Assembly (NCBI RefSeq): GCF_000302455.1
Contig: NZ_AMPO01000011.1
Span: forward strand, 1-64,000
From: Methanobacterium formicicum DSM 3637
GTDB taxonomy: Archaea; Methanobacteriota; Methanobacteria; Methanobacteriales; Methanobacteriaceae
Reading direction: 5' to 3'
DNA: 64,000 nt
Part shown: one piece after another, positions 17,879 through 26,488 of the stretch
How the letters are laid out: each line of letters opens with the position of its first letter
How positions within the stretch are numbered: the first letter of the stretch is position 1
Notes under the pieces: generated by a model
Databases searched by the model: none
The model's input: only the letters and a program-made list of their open reading frames with translations
What the model was told of the DNA's origin: nothing
Position numbers and translations under genes: made by a program

Positions 17879-19072
17879 TCACTGTAATTTTAAAGTTTTG
17901 TAGATATCTTCAAATGATTTAACGTAATTTTCCATACTATAACTGGATGCAGATTCAAATGCACCCTTTTCAAGTGGTTTTAATGATTCTGGATTTTCAA
18001 TTATTTCCTCCAATATCATTCGAAGTTCTTTTTCATTTCCGGGCTGGAAAAGATAGCCATTGTGTTTGTTTTCAATTAATTCTGGAATTCCACCAATTCT
18101 ACTGGCCACCACAGGGGTGCTGCTGGTCAAACTCTCGTAGATCATCATTGGTGAATTATCGTAACATATAGAAGGAAGAACAGTAAGGTTGGCTTTATGA
18201 TATGAGTCCAGGAGCTGATCCCGTTCCAGGTAACCATGGAAGATAATGCGGGGATCACCACCAGCAATCTCTTTAAATGCATCTTCATCAATCCCCTTAC
18301 CATAAATGTGTAACCGAATATGCTCATTTTTTAGTTCCTTAAATGCCTTTATGAGTACATGAACCCCTTTAATCCGGTTTAAACCACCCATATAAGCAAT
18401 ATCTATGGTTTGGTAATCTTTAGTGAATCTCTCAGAGTCTAGTTCAACACCCAGCGGTATCCTGGAGGTTTTAACATCATTGAAGAAGTTAAATGACTTT
18501 AATTTATCGATTATGAACTGGGAAGGTGCAGTTAACCAGTCCACTTTCCCATTGATTAACCTTCGCTGCAGGTTACGGTACACATTACACACCATCTGGG
18601 GGTCTTCACAGATCTCCCCATTTGCGTGTAAGAGATTGGCCCGTGGACATATCAGGGAACAGTCATGGGCCGTGAATACCAGTGGAATGTCACAATCTTT
18701 CACTGCTTTAAAAATGGACATGGAAAACCCTTTGAAGTTGTTAACATGTACCACATCTGGTTTTTCATCTTCTAAAATCTTTTTAACTTTCTGGAGAGAA
18801 TTAGGATTCCAAATATCAATACTGTGCCATAATGCTTTTTTAGGCGCAGATTTATCCTGATGATCGTAAACTGTGTAAACATTCCATGGATTGATCCGGT
18901 GGACCTTCACTCCCCTTACTGAATCTGTGGATTCTTCCTTCTCAGGGCTGGTGGTGATCACCAGAACCTCATGACCCCTTTCAGTGAGGGATTCGGCCAG
19001 CTTAGCCACTATTATTTCTGCCCCACCAATGATATGGGGAGGGTAAAGATTGGAAACAATACAGATCTTCAT
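17879..19072 (-). CDS. GT-B glycosyltransferase (group 1 / GT4-like)
   Basis: This 397-residue protein begins ICIVSNLYPPHIIGGAEIIV, the glycine-rich start of GT4 enzymes, and continues with HVNNFKGFSMSIFK and FTAHDCSLICPRANL, a His-Asp pair plus two cysteines seen in a subset with CxxC-like loops. The nucleotide-binding domain starts at IAYMGGLNRIKGVHVLIKAF, and the EX7E region reads SPMMIYESLTSSTPVVAS. GGGAAAG lies ahead of the ATG. A degenerate set of roughly 20-base AT repeats follows the stop, between 17765 and 17850. It is the first of three adjacent leftward GT4 genes. Confidence 0.87.
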   Translation of the reverse strand: MKICIVSNLYPPHIIGGAEIIVAKLAESLTERGHEVLVITTSPEKEESTDSVRGVKVHRINPWNVYTVYDHQDKSAPKKALWHSIDIWNPNSLQKVKKILEDEKPDVVHVNNFKGFSMSIFKAVKDCDIPLVFTAHDCSLICPRANLLHANGEICEDPQMVCNVYRNLQRRLINGKVDWLTAPSQFIIDKLKSFNFFNDVKTSRIPLGVELDSERFTKDYQTIDIAYMGGLNRIKGVHVLIKAFKELKNEHIRLHIYGKGIDEDAFKEIAGGDPRIIFHGYLERDQLLDSYHKANLTVLPSICYDNSPMMIYESLTSSTPVVASRIGGIPELIENKHNGYLFQPGNEKELRMILEEIIENPESLKPLEKGAFESASSYSMENYVKSFEDIYKTLKLQ

Positions 19073-19163
19073 TTTAACTTTCCCTTATTTTATATTATCC
19101 CTGTTTATAATTTCGGAAATTTTCTTTAAACCATTAATTTTCCTTAAACCATATATTTGTGAA

Positions 19164-20285
19164 TTAAATCAGCTCTTTGTAAATTGCTTCGGTCATCATG
19201 GCCACTCTCTTCCATGTGTACCTATCTTCAACAAGTTTACGGCCGTTTTGTCCCATTTTTGAACTGTTTTTTGATTTTAGAACATCAAGTATGGCACCGG
19301 CCAGAGATGCTGAATCTCTGGGGGTTACAATTACTCCTGAATTGGTTTTTTTAATATCTTTAGATATTCCAACTATTTCAGTACTTATCACTGGTTTTGC
19401 ACAGGCCAGGGCTTCCAGGGCCACAATACCAAAACCTTCCTGGGCTGAAGATATGGATGGAAGAACAAATGCCTGGCATTGATTGTAATATTCCAGAAGA
19501 CTCTCTTCTGGTATGAATCCATGGAACTCCACGTTTCCTTCTAAGCCTAGAGATTTAACCTGTTTCTGGTAGTAATTGATCAGATTACCCTTTCCACCTA
19601 CAATAAGTTTAACATCAGGTATTTCCTGTTTAACCTCAGTCAGGGCCTCTAGTAAATAATCCAATCCTTTATATTTATGAAAATCATCCAGAACACTTAA
19701 AAAGAACATATCACTTGATTTTTCGTCTTTTTTGGGGTTTGTGGGATAGAATGTGCTGGTATCCACTCCACAGGGTACCACCACCACTTTATCCTGATAT
19801 TCTTCCAGGTAGGGTGAAAAGTGAATGTAATCTTCCTGGATGATTATTATTCGTTGGGCTGCTTTTAACAGGAGTTTTAAACTGGTGGAATTGTAGAATC
19901 TGGCAAAGTAGTTGGATAAACCGGAACCAATAATATCGTTGTAGTAAGAAAGAACCAGTGGTTTCTTTTTCAATTTACCGATGATCATACTCCAGTCTGC
20001 ACTCCATGGTGTGGGTAAGTGGGTGTGCATGATATCAAAATCAGTTCGGGAGATTTCCAGGGGTAAACTGGGTGTAATATTAGTATTGGCAATTTTACCA
20101 TAGTAAGGAATTCTTTTAACCTTTATTCCCTTTAAAATTTCTGTTTCAGGTGATGGGGGATCGTTTGCACAGATAACCTGTATTTCATGGCCTGATTTTA
20201 CCAGTTCCTGTGATAAATAGTAAACGTAATTTTCCACTCCTCCAATAAATGGATAAAACCTTACTGGGGTCTGTAATATGTTCAT
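19164..20285 (-). CDS. GT-B glycosyltransferase (group 1 / GT4-like)
   Basis: This 373-residue protein starts FYPFIGGVENYVYYLSQELV (acceptor-domain glycine loop) and contains IMHTHLPTPWSADW, VVPCGVDTSTFYP, LSVLDDFHKYKGLDYLLEAL and QEGFGIVALEALACAKPVI (EX7E). These features place it firmly in GT4. GGGAGT lies 6-7 nt upstream of the ATG. It sits between two other GT4 genes with AT-rich repeat-bearing spacers on both sides, so it may have its own promoter. The sugar is unknown. Confidence 0.88.
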   Translation of the reverse strand: MNILQTPVRFYPFIGGVENYVYYLSQELVKSGHEIQVICANDPPSPETEILKGIKVKRIPYYGKIANTNITPSLPLEISRTDFDIMHTHLPTPWSADWSMIIGKLKKKPLVLSYYNDIIGSGLSNYFARFYNSTSLKLLLKAAQRIIIIQEDYIHFSPYLEEYQDKVVVVPCGVDTSTFYPTNPKKDEKSSDMFFLSVLDDFHKYKGLDYLLEALTEVKQEIPDVKLIVGGKGNLINYYQKQVKSLGLEGNVEFHGFIPEESLLEYYNQCQAFVLPSISSAQEGFGIVALEALACAKPVISTEIVGISKDIKKTNSGVIVTPRDSASLAGAILDVLKSKNSSKMGQNGRKLVEDRYTWKRVAMMTEAIYKELI

Positions 20286-20303
20286 AATTAACTCCCTATT
20301 CCG

Positions 20304-20416
20304 TGAATAGTAATTGGTAGTGAATAGTAATTGGTGAATACTGTTAATTTGGTAAATGGTTAATTTAGTAAAAATTATGGTTTTAATTTTTCTTTAAGGT
20401 TTTAATTTTTCTTTAA
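20304..20416. repeat. Degenerate 17-20-bp direct repeats in intergenic DNA
   Basis: TGAATAGTAATTGG occurs twice at 20304-20334, several TAATTTGGTAAA-like copies follow, and a 19-base unit GGTTTTAATTTTTCTTTAA is tandemly duplicated at 20379-20416. This looks like a worn version of the 20-bp arrays seen elsewhere in the window. Confidence 0.6.
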
Positions 20417-20477
20417 TCATTCGTTATCTATACTTCTTTAATATTGGCGTTAATGGTTAATATTCCTAACTGGTTAT

Positions 20478-21620
20478 TTAGAGGCTTTCCTGGTAAAATC
20501 TTTCCAGTTTACTTACAATTTCTTCCCAATCATATTCCCTAGCGGCATTAACACAACTTTCTTCCATGGTGGTACTGTTTTCCAGGGCCAGAACTATTTT
20601 TCTGGAGAGGTCTTCTGGGTCTGAGTCAGCAATAAATCCATTTTTATCGTTTTCTATCAGGTCCACGGCAGCATTAAGTGGGCTGTTAATCACCACCACC
20701 GGTAGTCCGCAAGCATTGGCTTCCACTACCACCATTCCAAAACCTTCTCTCCTGGAAGGCAAAACCAGAATTTTAGTGGATTTAAAGCGAGAAATAAGAT
20801 CTTCCTGATGTTCTAAAAATCCGGTGAATTCCACCGAGTCTTCCAGATCCAGATTTTTACACAGATTCTGCAGTTTATTTTCTTCGGGTCCTTCTCCAAT
20901 AATAAGACATTTAACACCCGGATGAGTTTTTTTAACGTTACTCACAGATTTAATGAGGAGATCAACCTGTTTATCCCTTATGAGTCTTCCTGCATAAATT
21001 ATATCCCATTTTTCACTATTTTCTGAGAATGGTCTGATCTCCTGGATTCTGTTGAAATTTATTCCAGGAGGAATAACCACGGAATCTTTCGTTTTACTGA
21101 TCTTATGTAGCTCCCGATCAGTTCGGGGTGATATGCAGATGATCCGGTTACTCAGTTTCAGGGTTATTTTTTCGATCAACTTCCCAAAAATCCCGATTTT
21201 TCCCATGTAATGGTACCAGTAATCACCCCACACTTCCAGAAGGGTTATGATCAGTGTGGATTTTCCACGCATAGAATGTTGTTTGGCCGTGAAACAGGAA
21301 AAAAATGGAAATCCCTGGCAATCCACAACATCAAATTTTTCCTGGTTTATGACCGGTAAAAGTTTCCAGGCAAATGTTATTGCTTCTTTGATGGATCTTT
21401 TATCATCTTTATAAAGATCCATTGGTTTACCCACTCCATGGAGGTGTATTCCGTCAATGGTTATATCGTTCTGGCCATTATCTGGCCACCACCACCCCCA
21501 TGAATAGCAGTGTACCTGATGTCCTCTCTTGGCCAGACGAGTGGCAAGTTCATACACTCTTTTTTCGGCCCCTCCGGTAACCCAGGGGTACATGGCATCG
21601 TAGATAAAGGCGATCTTCAT
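20478..21620 (-). CDS. GT-B glycosyltransferase (group 1 / GT4-like)
   Basis: This 380-residue protein opens MKIAFIYDAMYPWVTGGAEK and has DVVDCQGFPFFSCF, IICISPRTDRELHK, IIYAGRLIRDKQVDLLIKSV and REGFGMVVVEANACGLPVVV (EX7E). ATG 21620 is used because GAGGT lies 7 nt upstream; the longer frame beginning at 21632 would place the ribosome-binding site inside the gene. It is a typical cytoplasmic-face enzyme of lipid-linked glycan assembly. It is followed at its 3' side by the repeats at 20304-20416. Confidence 0.88.
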   Translation of the reverse strand: MKIAFIYDAMYPWVTGGAEKRVYELATRLAKRGHQVHCYSWGWWWPDNGQNDITIDGIHLHGVGKPMDLYKDDKRSIKEAITFAWKLLPVINQEKFDVVDCQGFPFFSCFTAKQHSMRGKSTLIITLLEVWGDYWYHYMGKIGIFGKLIEKITLKLSNRIICISPRTDRELHKISKTKDSVVIPPGINFNRIQEIRPFSENSEKWDIIYAGRLIRDKQVDLLIKSVSNVKKTHPGVKCLIIGEGPEENKLQNLCKNLDLEDSVEFTGFLEHQEDLISRFKSTKILVLPSRREGFGMVVVEANACGLPVVVINSPLNAAVDLIENDKNGFIADSDPEDLSRKIVLALENSTTMEESCVNAAREYDWEEIVSKLERFYQESL

Positions 21621-21858
21621 AATTAACCTCAAATCAATGTATCTATAAAAACAGGTTTATTCTTATTTAAGTTATTTTATTATTAAAAGATTTTGCTAAA
21701 ATATAATCACTTAAAAAGAGTATAAAAGATGCATTTTCAATGATTAATCTGTGGAGACTTCGGTTACTTTGTATTTTAAACTGATGTTTTTTTTTCACAT
21801 GCATTTTTTTTAATTTTGCACATATAATTTTCAGTTCAAATAACAGTCCATTACCCCT

Positions 21859-21951
21859 AAAAATGGATTACCCTCTTAAAAAGGAATTACACTCTTAAAA
21901 ATGGATTACCCTCTTAAAAAGGAATTACACTCTTAAAAATGGATTACCCAA
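21859..21951. repeat. Array of alternating 19-20-bp units (two variants)
   Basis: Two related units alternate: AAAATGGATTACCCTCTTA and AAAAGGAATTACACTCTTA, with starts at 21859, 21879, 21898 and 21917 and a partial unit after 21935. The real repeat is therefore a dimer of 38-39 bases. It lies in the 430-base spacer 21621-22046, which otherwise shows no gene. Confidence 0.85.
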
Positions 21952-22046
21952 AAAAGGGGACAAGCTCATAATCGCATCGATGTAATTCATTTCAAAATAA
22001 CTGTCCAGTCCCATGCCTGTTTTTTAAGGAAGAATGGAGGATTTAT

Positions 22047-23174
22047 TTAATCCTTTTTTTCCTCTTTGTTTAAGAGTAACAGACTTAAAAACATTCCAGA
22101 GAATATGGTCTGTATTCCCAGTATGGATAGTATCATGGCCAGCACTGTACTCTGGATCTGGTACAGTGGTCCAAAACCACCGGTACTCCAGTTGTAAAGT
22201 ACAAATAATCCGATAATAATTCCTGCTGCCAGAAGAACTGCACCTAAAAACAGTTCTTTTTCAAGGGAGTGATAACTCATTATTTTTTTGATGGTTCCTG
22301 AACTTCTACTGAATCCATAGGCATCTCCGAATGCTCCAAAGTAAATCCAGGAAAGGAGCATCTGGTAACCAATTAACAGTAATAATCCACCTAACATCAG
22401 GGAGTGCATTCTGGATATTCCCTGTATCACTACAATTGCAGTAAGCAGTATTCCGAAAAGCAGTGCGATAGTACCGGGTATTAATAAGAATGGGCCCGGT
22501 CGGTACATCATCATAAAACGAAGGTGTCTCCATCCATCGGAAAATGAACTGAGCTTTGATTCTCCACCACGAGGATAATAGGTAATGGGTACTTCAGCGA
22601 TCTTAAGATTCTTACGGGATGCTTCTATAACCATTTCAGACGCAAATTCCATACCCGCAGTTTTAAGATTCATTTTATCCAGAGCTTCTCTGGTCATAGC
22701 TCTCATTCCACAGTGAGCATCAGATATTCCAGTGTGGAAAAGCGCATTTAAAACCCAGGTGAGAAAAGGGTTACCTATGTATTTGTGTAGGGCAGGCATT
22801 GCACCGGGCCTTATATCTCCTTTTAATCTTGACCCCATGATAAACTCGGCATCGCCTTTCAAAATTGGTTGAATGAATTCAGCCATTTCATCAAAAGGGT
22901 ATGTTCCATCTGCATCTCCCATTACAATTATATCACCAGTGGCTTCTTTAAATCCACGGCGGTAAGCATTACCATAACCTCTTTTGGTTTCTAAAACAAC
23001 TCTTGCTCCAGCTTCAGAAGCTTCATTGGACGTATTATCAGTGGATGCATTATCAACCACCAGTATTTCTGTTTCAAGACCAATATCATGCAATTTTTGG
23101 ATGGGCACTGTTTTAACAGTTTTGCCCACAATACCTTCTTCATTCAAAGCGGGGATAACGACAGAAACTTTCAT
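22047..23174 (-). CDS. Dolichyl-phosphate-sugar synthase-like GT2 with C-terminal membrane helices
   Basis: This 375-residue protein has an N-terminal GT-A domain (VSVVIPALNEEGIVGKTV; ILVVDNASTDNTS; GDADGTYPF with Asp87-Ala-Asp89; FIMGSRLKGDIRPGAMP; HCGMRAMTREAL) followed by four hydrophobic helices in the last 140 residues. This matches dolichol-phosphate mannosyl- or glucosyltransferase family proteins (the AglJ/AglD/DPM1-like group), which charge a polyprenyl phosphate with one sugar at the membrane. GTGATT precedes the ATG at normal spacing. The activated lipid-sugar could feed the GT-C-like membrane protein next door (23424-25019). Confidence 0.88.
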   Translation of the reverse strand: MKVSVVIPALNEEGIVGKTVKTVPIQKLHDIGLETEILVVDNASTDNTSNEASEAGARVVLETKRGYGNAYRRGFKEATGDIIVMGDADGTYPFDEMAEFIQPILKGDAEFIMGSRLKGDIRPGAMPALHKYIGNPFLTWVLNALFHTGISDAHCGMRAMTREALDKMNLKTAGMEFASEMVIEASRKNLKIAEVPITYYPRGGESKLSSFSDGWRHLRFMMMYRPGPFLLIPGTIALLFGILLTAIVVIQGISRMHSLMLGGLLLLIGYQMLLSWIYFGAFGDAYGFSRSSGTIKKIMSYHSLEKELFLGAVLLAAGIIIGLFVLYNWSTGGFGPLYQIQSTVLAMILSILGIQTIFSGMFLSLLLLNKEEKKD

Positions 23175-23179
23175 AGAAT

Positions 23180-23215
23180 CACTTTACAAATATTAAGCAC
23201 TTTACAAATATTAAA
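23180..23215. repeat. 18-bp direct duplication upstream of the DPM-like gene
   Basis: CACTTTACAAATATTAA is repeated head to tail at 23180 and 23198. It lies immediately upstream of the start at 23174, so it overlaps the leader of the message. Confidence 0.7.
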
Positions 23216-23423
23216 AAGATTATTTAACTTAGTTTTTCATGTTATATAATTTATGTTCTTTCAGTTCTTGCTTAAAATTATTATTCAATATTTTCATGAA
23301 CTTTCGTTGGTTTACCTATTAAAATCATACAATATACAAGGTTTTGTAACTTAATATCTCTTGTCCTCAATATCTTATAATTCTTTAAACCAATATAATT
23401 GATTATATAAATCTATTTTGTGG

Positions 23424-25019
23424 TTAATAATCTACTCTGCACACAATAAAATCCTGATTTTCGTAGACCTTTGTGGCATAATCAGGTTTTATTCTGTCAA
23501 AATTTGTTGTGATATTTTGACTGAAGTAATATAGGGGGAAAAATTCCGATTGAATGCTCATAACACGTAACCAGGAATCTTCATTGGGAACCACCAACCT
23601 CTTATCATATACCAGATATCCAATTTTCTGATCTTTAACCTGGGATAAAGTCATGTTAGGGTAAGTTTTAGTGGCATAAAATTCAAAACCATAATTCATA
23701 GGCATTCCTGCTTTAGATCCCAGGAACATCCCGGTGAACTGATTTGAAATCACCAGTGAACGGCTTTTGTTACCGTTTTCCTGGAACCAATTGGCAAGAT
23801 CTACTTCAGAATCGGATGGAGGAGCTATCTGCACCTTTCCAAATTCATTTTTCACACTGAACACTGAAATATCGGGATCAGTAACTGTTAACACGGCACT
23901 TAACATAGAAATGACCAGTATTGCTGATAAAAATATGATTTGAACCTTTTTTGATGATAAAAGTTGGTAATTTTTGATTTTATGGTAAGTAATATGTATT
24001 CCGTAACCTCCCAGTATGGAGAGGGGAATTAAAAGATATATGAGCACCCGGTAGGAGATTACATTCACACCAAACCAGTAAGCATTACTTAAAAGAATCA
24101 TAGCAATGATCCACACCAGTATCACATTGTCTTTTTCTTGGTGTCTTTTAATGGCAGCTATTGCTCCAATTACTGAAAAAATCAGGACCAAAGCTCCCAG
24201 GTTTTCCAGATAACTGTAAAGTCCCAGTGAACGATTAAATGGAAGTGAAGTACTCATACCAGTAATAGCAGTTATTCCCTGTTGCATGATAGTTTGCAAA
24301 AGTTGAGGGGCTATGATCCAGATTGAAATAACACCTATAACTCCAATGGCTATTATCGCCGTGAAAAAGGATATGAAATTTCCCAGTGCCTTAAAATTCC
24401 TGTAAACCACCAGTTCCATGAGCGTAATGCTTATAATTGCTAGTACCAGGCAAAGAGTAGCGGCCTGGTGGGTTGCAATTATCACAATCAATAAAATTCC
24501 ACCAAGAAGAGCAATTTTGCGATTCTTCTCTTTCAATGATCTGTAATAAAGATAAACTGCCAGGGGGAGAAAGATCAATGCAAGGTTCTCTGGAAGGGCT
24601 AAAAACATTCTTCCCAACAGTAAACTGGATAACATTAAAAATCCAGCACCAAACCCTGCCAGTTTACCGTAGAATTTGTTGGCAACGTAAGAAACTGATA
24701 AAACGATCAACGATGCTAATACTGGTTGCAGGAATCTTGCAACCTGGAAAAAGTCAACACCCAGACCAGTGCCAATAACAGCAATTAAAAAGTGAAACAA
24801 CGGAGGATATCCAATTTTTTGACCATTGGGTGCGTTCAATAGTGGATCAATTAATGTGAATCCATTATGTGCGTAAACCTGGGCGTACTGCACATGGTAA
24901 ATTATATCCCATCCCACTGGCCACTGGTATTTCAAAGTAGGAATTAAGGCTATGATAAAAGCGGCTATTGCCGGCAAGAGAATTAAATATTTTTTATTGT
25001 AAATTGAAGTGTAATCCAT
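23424..25019 (-). CDS. Polytopic membrane protein, GT-C glycosyltransferase-like
   Basis: This 531-residue protein has about 12 hydrophobic helices and a soluble C-terminal region of about 140 residues. After the first helix it has YQWPVGWDIIYHVQYAQVYA, an acidic site in the first outer loop as in GT-C enzymes that use lipid-phosphate sugars, and NGQKIGYPPLFHFLIAVIG. I cannot place it in a named family. A GGTGAAA ribosome-binding site precedes the ATG. Its position upstream of the DPM-like gene, in the same direction, suggests that it uses a dolichyl-phosphate sugar on the outer side of the membrane; this is inference. Confidence 0.72.
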   Translation of the reverse strand: MDYTSIYNKKYLILLPAIAAFIIALIPTLKYQWPVGWDIIYHVQYAQVYAHNGFTLIDPLLNAPNGQKIGYPPLFHFLIAVIGTGLGVDFFQVARFLQPVLASLIVLSVSYVANKFYGKLAGFGAGFLMLSSLLLGRMFLALPENLALIFLPLAVYLYYRSLKEKNRKIALLGGILLIVIIATHQAATLCLVLAIISITLMELVVYRNFKALGNFISFFTAIIAIGVIGVISIWIIAPQLLQTIMQQGITAITGMSTSLPFNRSLGLYSYLENLGALVLIFSVIGAIAAIKRHQEKDNVILVWIIAMILLSNAYWFGVNVISYRVLIYLLIPLSILGGYGIHITYHKIKNYQLLSSKKVQIIFLSAILVISMLSAVLTVTDPDISVFSVKNEFGKVQIAPPSDSEVDLANWFQENGNKSRSLVISNQFTGMFLGSKAGMPMNYGFEFYATKTYPNMTLSQVKDQKIGYLVYDKRLVVPNEDSWLRVMSIQSEFFPLYYFSQNITTNFDRIKPDYATKVYENQDFIVCRVDY

Positions 25020-25143
25020 GTAATTTCACCATGTAATGTGGATTTTATATTATAGGCTTGTTATTATGAATATTTAGGATATTAAATCAATGGAACTCTT
25101 CTACGCATTGTAATAAGAGCATATTAACAACCGTTGGTTGGTT

Positions 25144-25407
25144 TTAGATGATTCCCCTATAAAACAGGATATATGCCAGTATCATGAGAACAATAGCACC
25201 TATTACTGCAACTGAAACCATATTCTTATCATTTCCAAAGACTATGGGGATAGGTCCGATTAAAATCACTCCCCCTGTACTAACCTTTGCATTTTCACTG
25301 CTTTCCGTTTTTCCAGAGGACTGGAATGCAGTGCCTATGAATATAAGTAACATACCCAGAATTACAGCTGCAATTCCAACGAAAATAATGGTTTCTCCCT
25401 TGATCAT
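25144..25407 (-). CDS. Small membrane protein, DUF131 family
   Basis: This 87-residue protein has two hydrophobic helices (TIIFVGIAAVILGMLLIFIG near the N-terminus and VAVIGAIVLMILAYILFY at the C-terminus) joined by a loop with GGVILIGPIPIVFGND. That loop motif is the signature of the archaeal DUF131 family, whose function is unknown. GTGAAAG lies 4 nt before the ATG. It is separated from the GT-C-like gene by only 124 bases in the same direction but need not be part of the glycan pathway. Confidence 0.8.
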   Translation of the reverse strand: MIKGETIIFVGIAAVILGMLLIFIGTAFQSSGKTESSENAKVSTGGVILIGPIPIVFGNDKNMVSVAVIGAIVLMILAYILFYRGII

Positions 25408-25788
25408 GTACTTTCACTTTTTCATTTAACAACAATCTATTTTACATTTGGTAAATGGGTAAACTGTTTAGGGTTTATTAATGTAATAAATTATTTATGT
25501 TTATTCCTTGTTATTTCGATTGGAATTTAGAATTAGTTGTGTATTTTAATTTATTCTAATTTAACTAATTTATTCTAATTTAATGTTTGCAAATTTAATT
25601 TTAATTTAATAAAATGTTTTAAATCATTTCAATTGGTCATGTATCCAACTGTTATCTATATATCCATCAAATTTATTCTAACTTACTAATTTTAATCTAG
25701 GACTTATCTATTTTCATTCGAGAAATCTTTCTATTCTTGAATCTTTATAATCAATCTTTTGTAAATAATTTCAATGTAATATTTTAAT
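25408..25788. other. AT-rich intergenic region with a 17-bp duplication
   Basis: No gene is seen. AATTTATTCTAATTTAA occurs at 25548-25564 and again at 25567-25583 (period 19), and further TTTAATTTTAATTTAAT variants follow; this resembles a decayed 20-bp-class array. Confidence 0.5.
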
Positions 25789-26250
25789 TTAACCTTCATC
25801 TTCTTTTAATATCCTATAATAATTAGATTGATCTGTACCGGCCTTATCTTTACTGGCACGTTTTTCTATGAGTTCAAGGGATAACATCAGGTCCAGACAC
25901 TCTTCAAGGTTTTCATGGTATTCCTCTGAAATAGCTTCCTGGTGAATCCAATCATCAGTCTTACAAAGAATGTTGTAAATGTCCATTGAGCCTATAAGAT
26001 TACTCTTCAAGGGTTCTTCAACTTCCAGTTCCTCAATTTCCCCTTTAAGTTCACTGGCCAGTTCCTGAACACTTGCTACTTCATTGGCAGGCACTAAAAA
26101 TATTACTTGGACTTCTTCGGATAAGAAAGAAGTTCCACGACTGATGTGGATGCGGTTTTCCTGGAATAACAATCCTCCAATGTCTTCCACATGCTCTGCC
26201 AGATGTTCGAACTTGTACACCCCACCACTAAAATGCAATATTTTGTACAT
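25789..26250 (-). CDS. Hypothetical protein with possible C-terminal winged helix
   Basis: I do not recognise this 153-residue protein. The N-terminal two thirds are mixed alpha/beta and acidic (YKILHFSGGVYKFEHLAEHV; VQVIFLVPANEVASVQELA). The last 60 residues (MDIYNILCKTDDWIHQEAIS, ECLDLMLSLELIEKR, NYYRIL) have the pattern of a small DNA-binding winged helix. ATG 26250 is chosen because GGGGGAT lies 5-6 nt upstream; the frame extends 19 codons further without a ribosome-binding site. It is next to a disrupted sensor kinase and could be a regulator, but that is inference. Confidence 0.65.
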   Translation of the reverse strand: MYKILHFSGGVYKFEHLAEHVEDIGGLLFQENRIHISRGTSFLSEEVQVIFLVPANEVASVQELASELKGEIEELEVEEPLKSNLIGSMDIYNILCKTDDWIHQEAISEEYHENLEECLDLMLSLELIEKRASKDKAGTDQSNYYRILKEDEG

Positions 26251-26488
26251 CAATATCCCCCTTTCACTTAAATACCCCTCTTTATAGATCGTGCAGGGGT
26301 TGTACATAAAATTTCCTTAGTTTCCTAAATACAATTATTTAGAAATAATTTTTAAAGGAATTCAAGAATAATCTCCAAGAATTTACCTTTCATTCACGTA
26401 AAACCCCTATTTTATGGGAATAATTTTTAGAAGAATTTCTTAATAAACAGGAATGGGAAAAAGTAGGGCATGGTAAATGCGAATTTGA

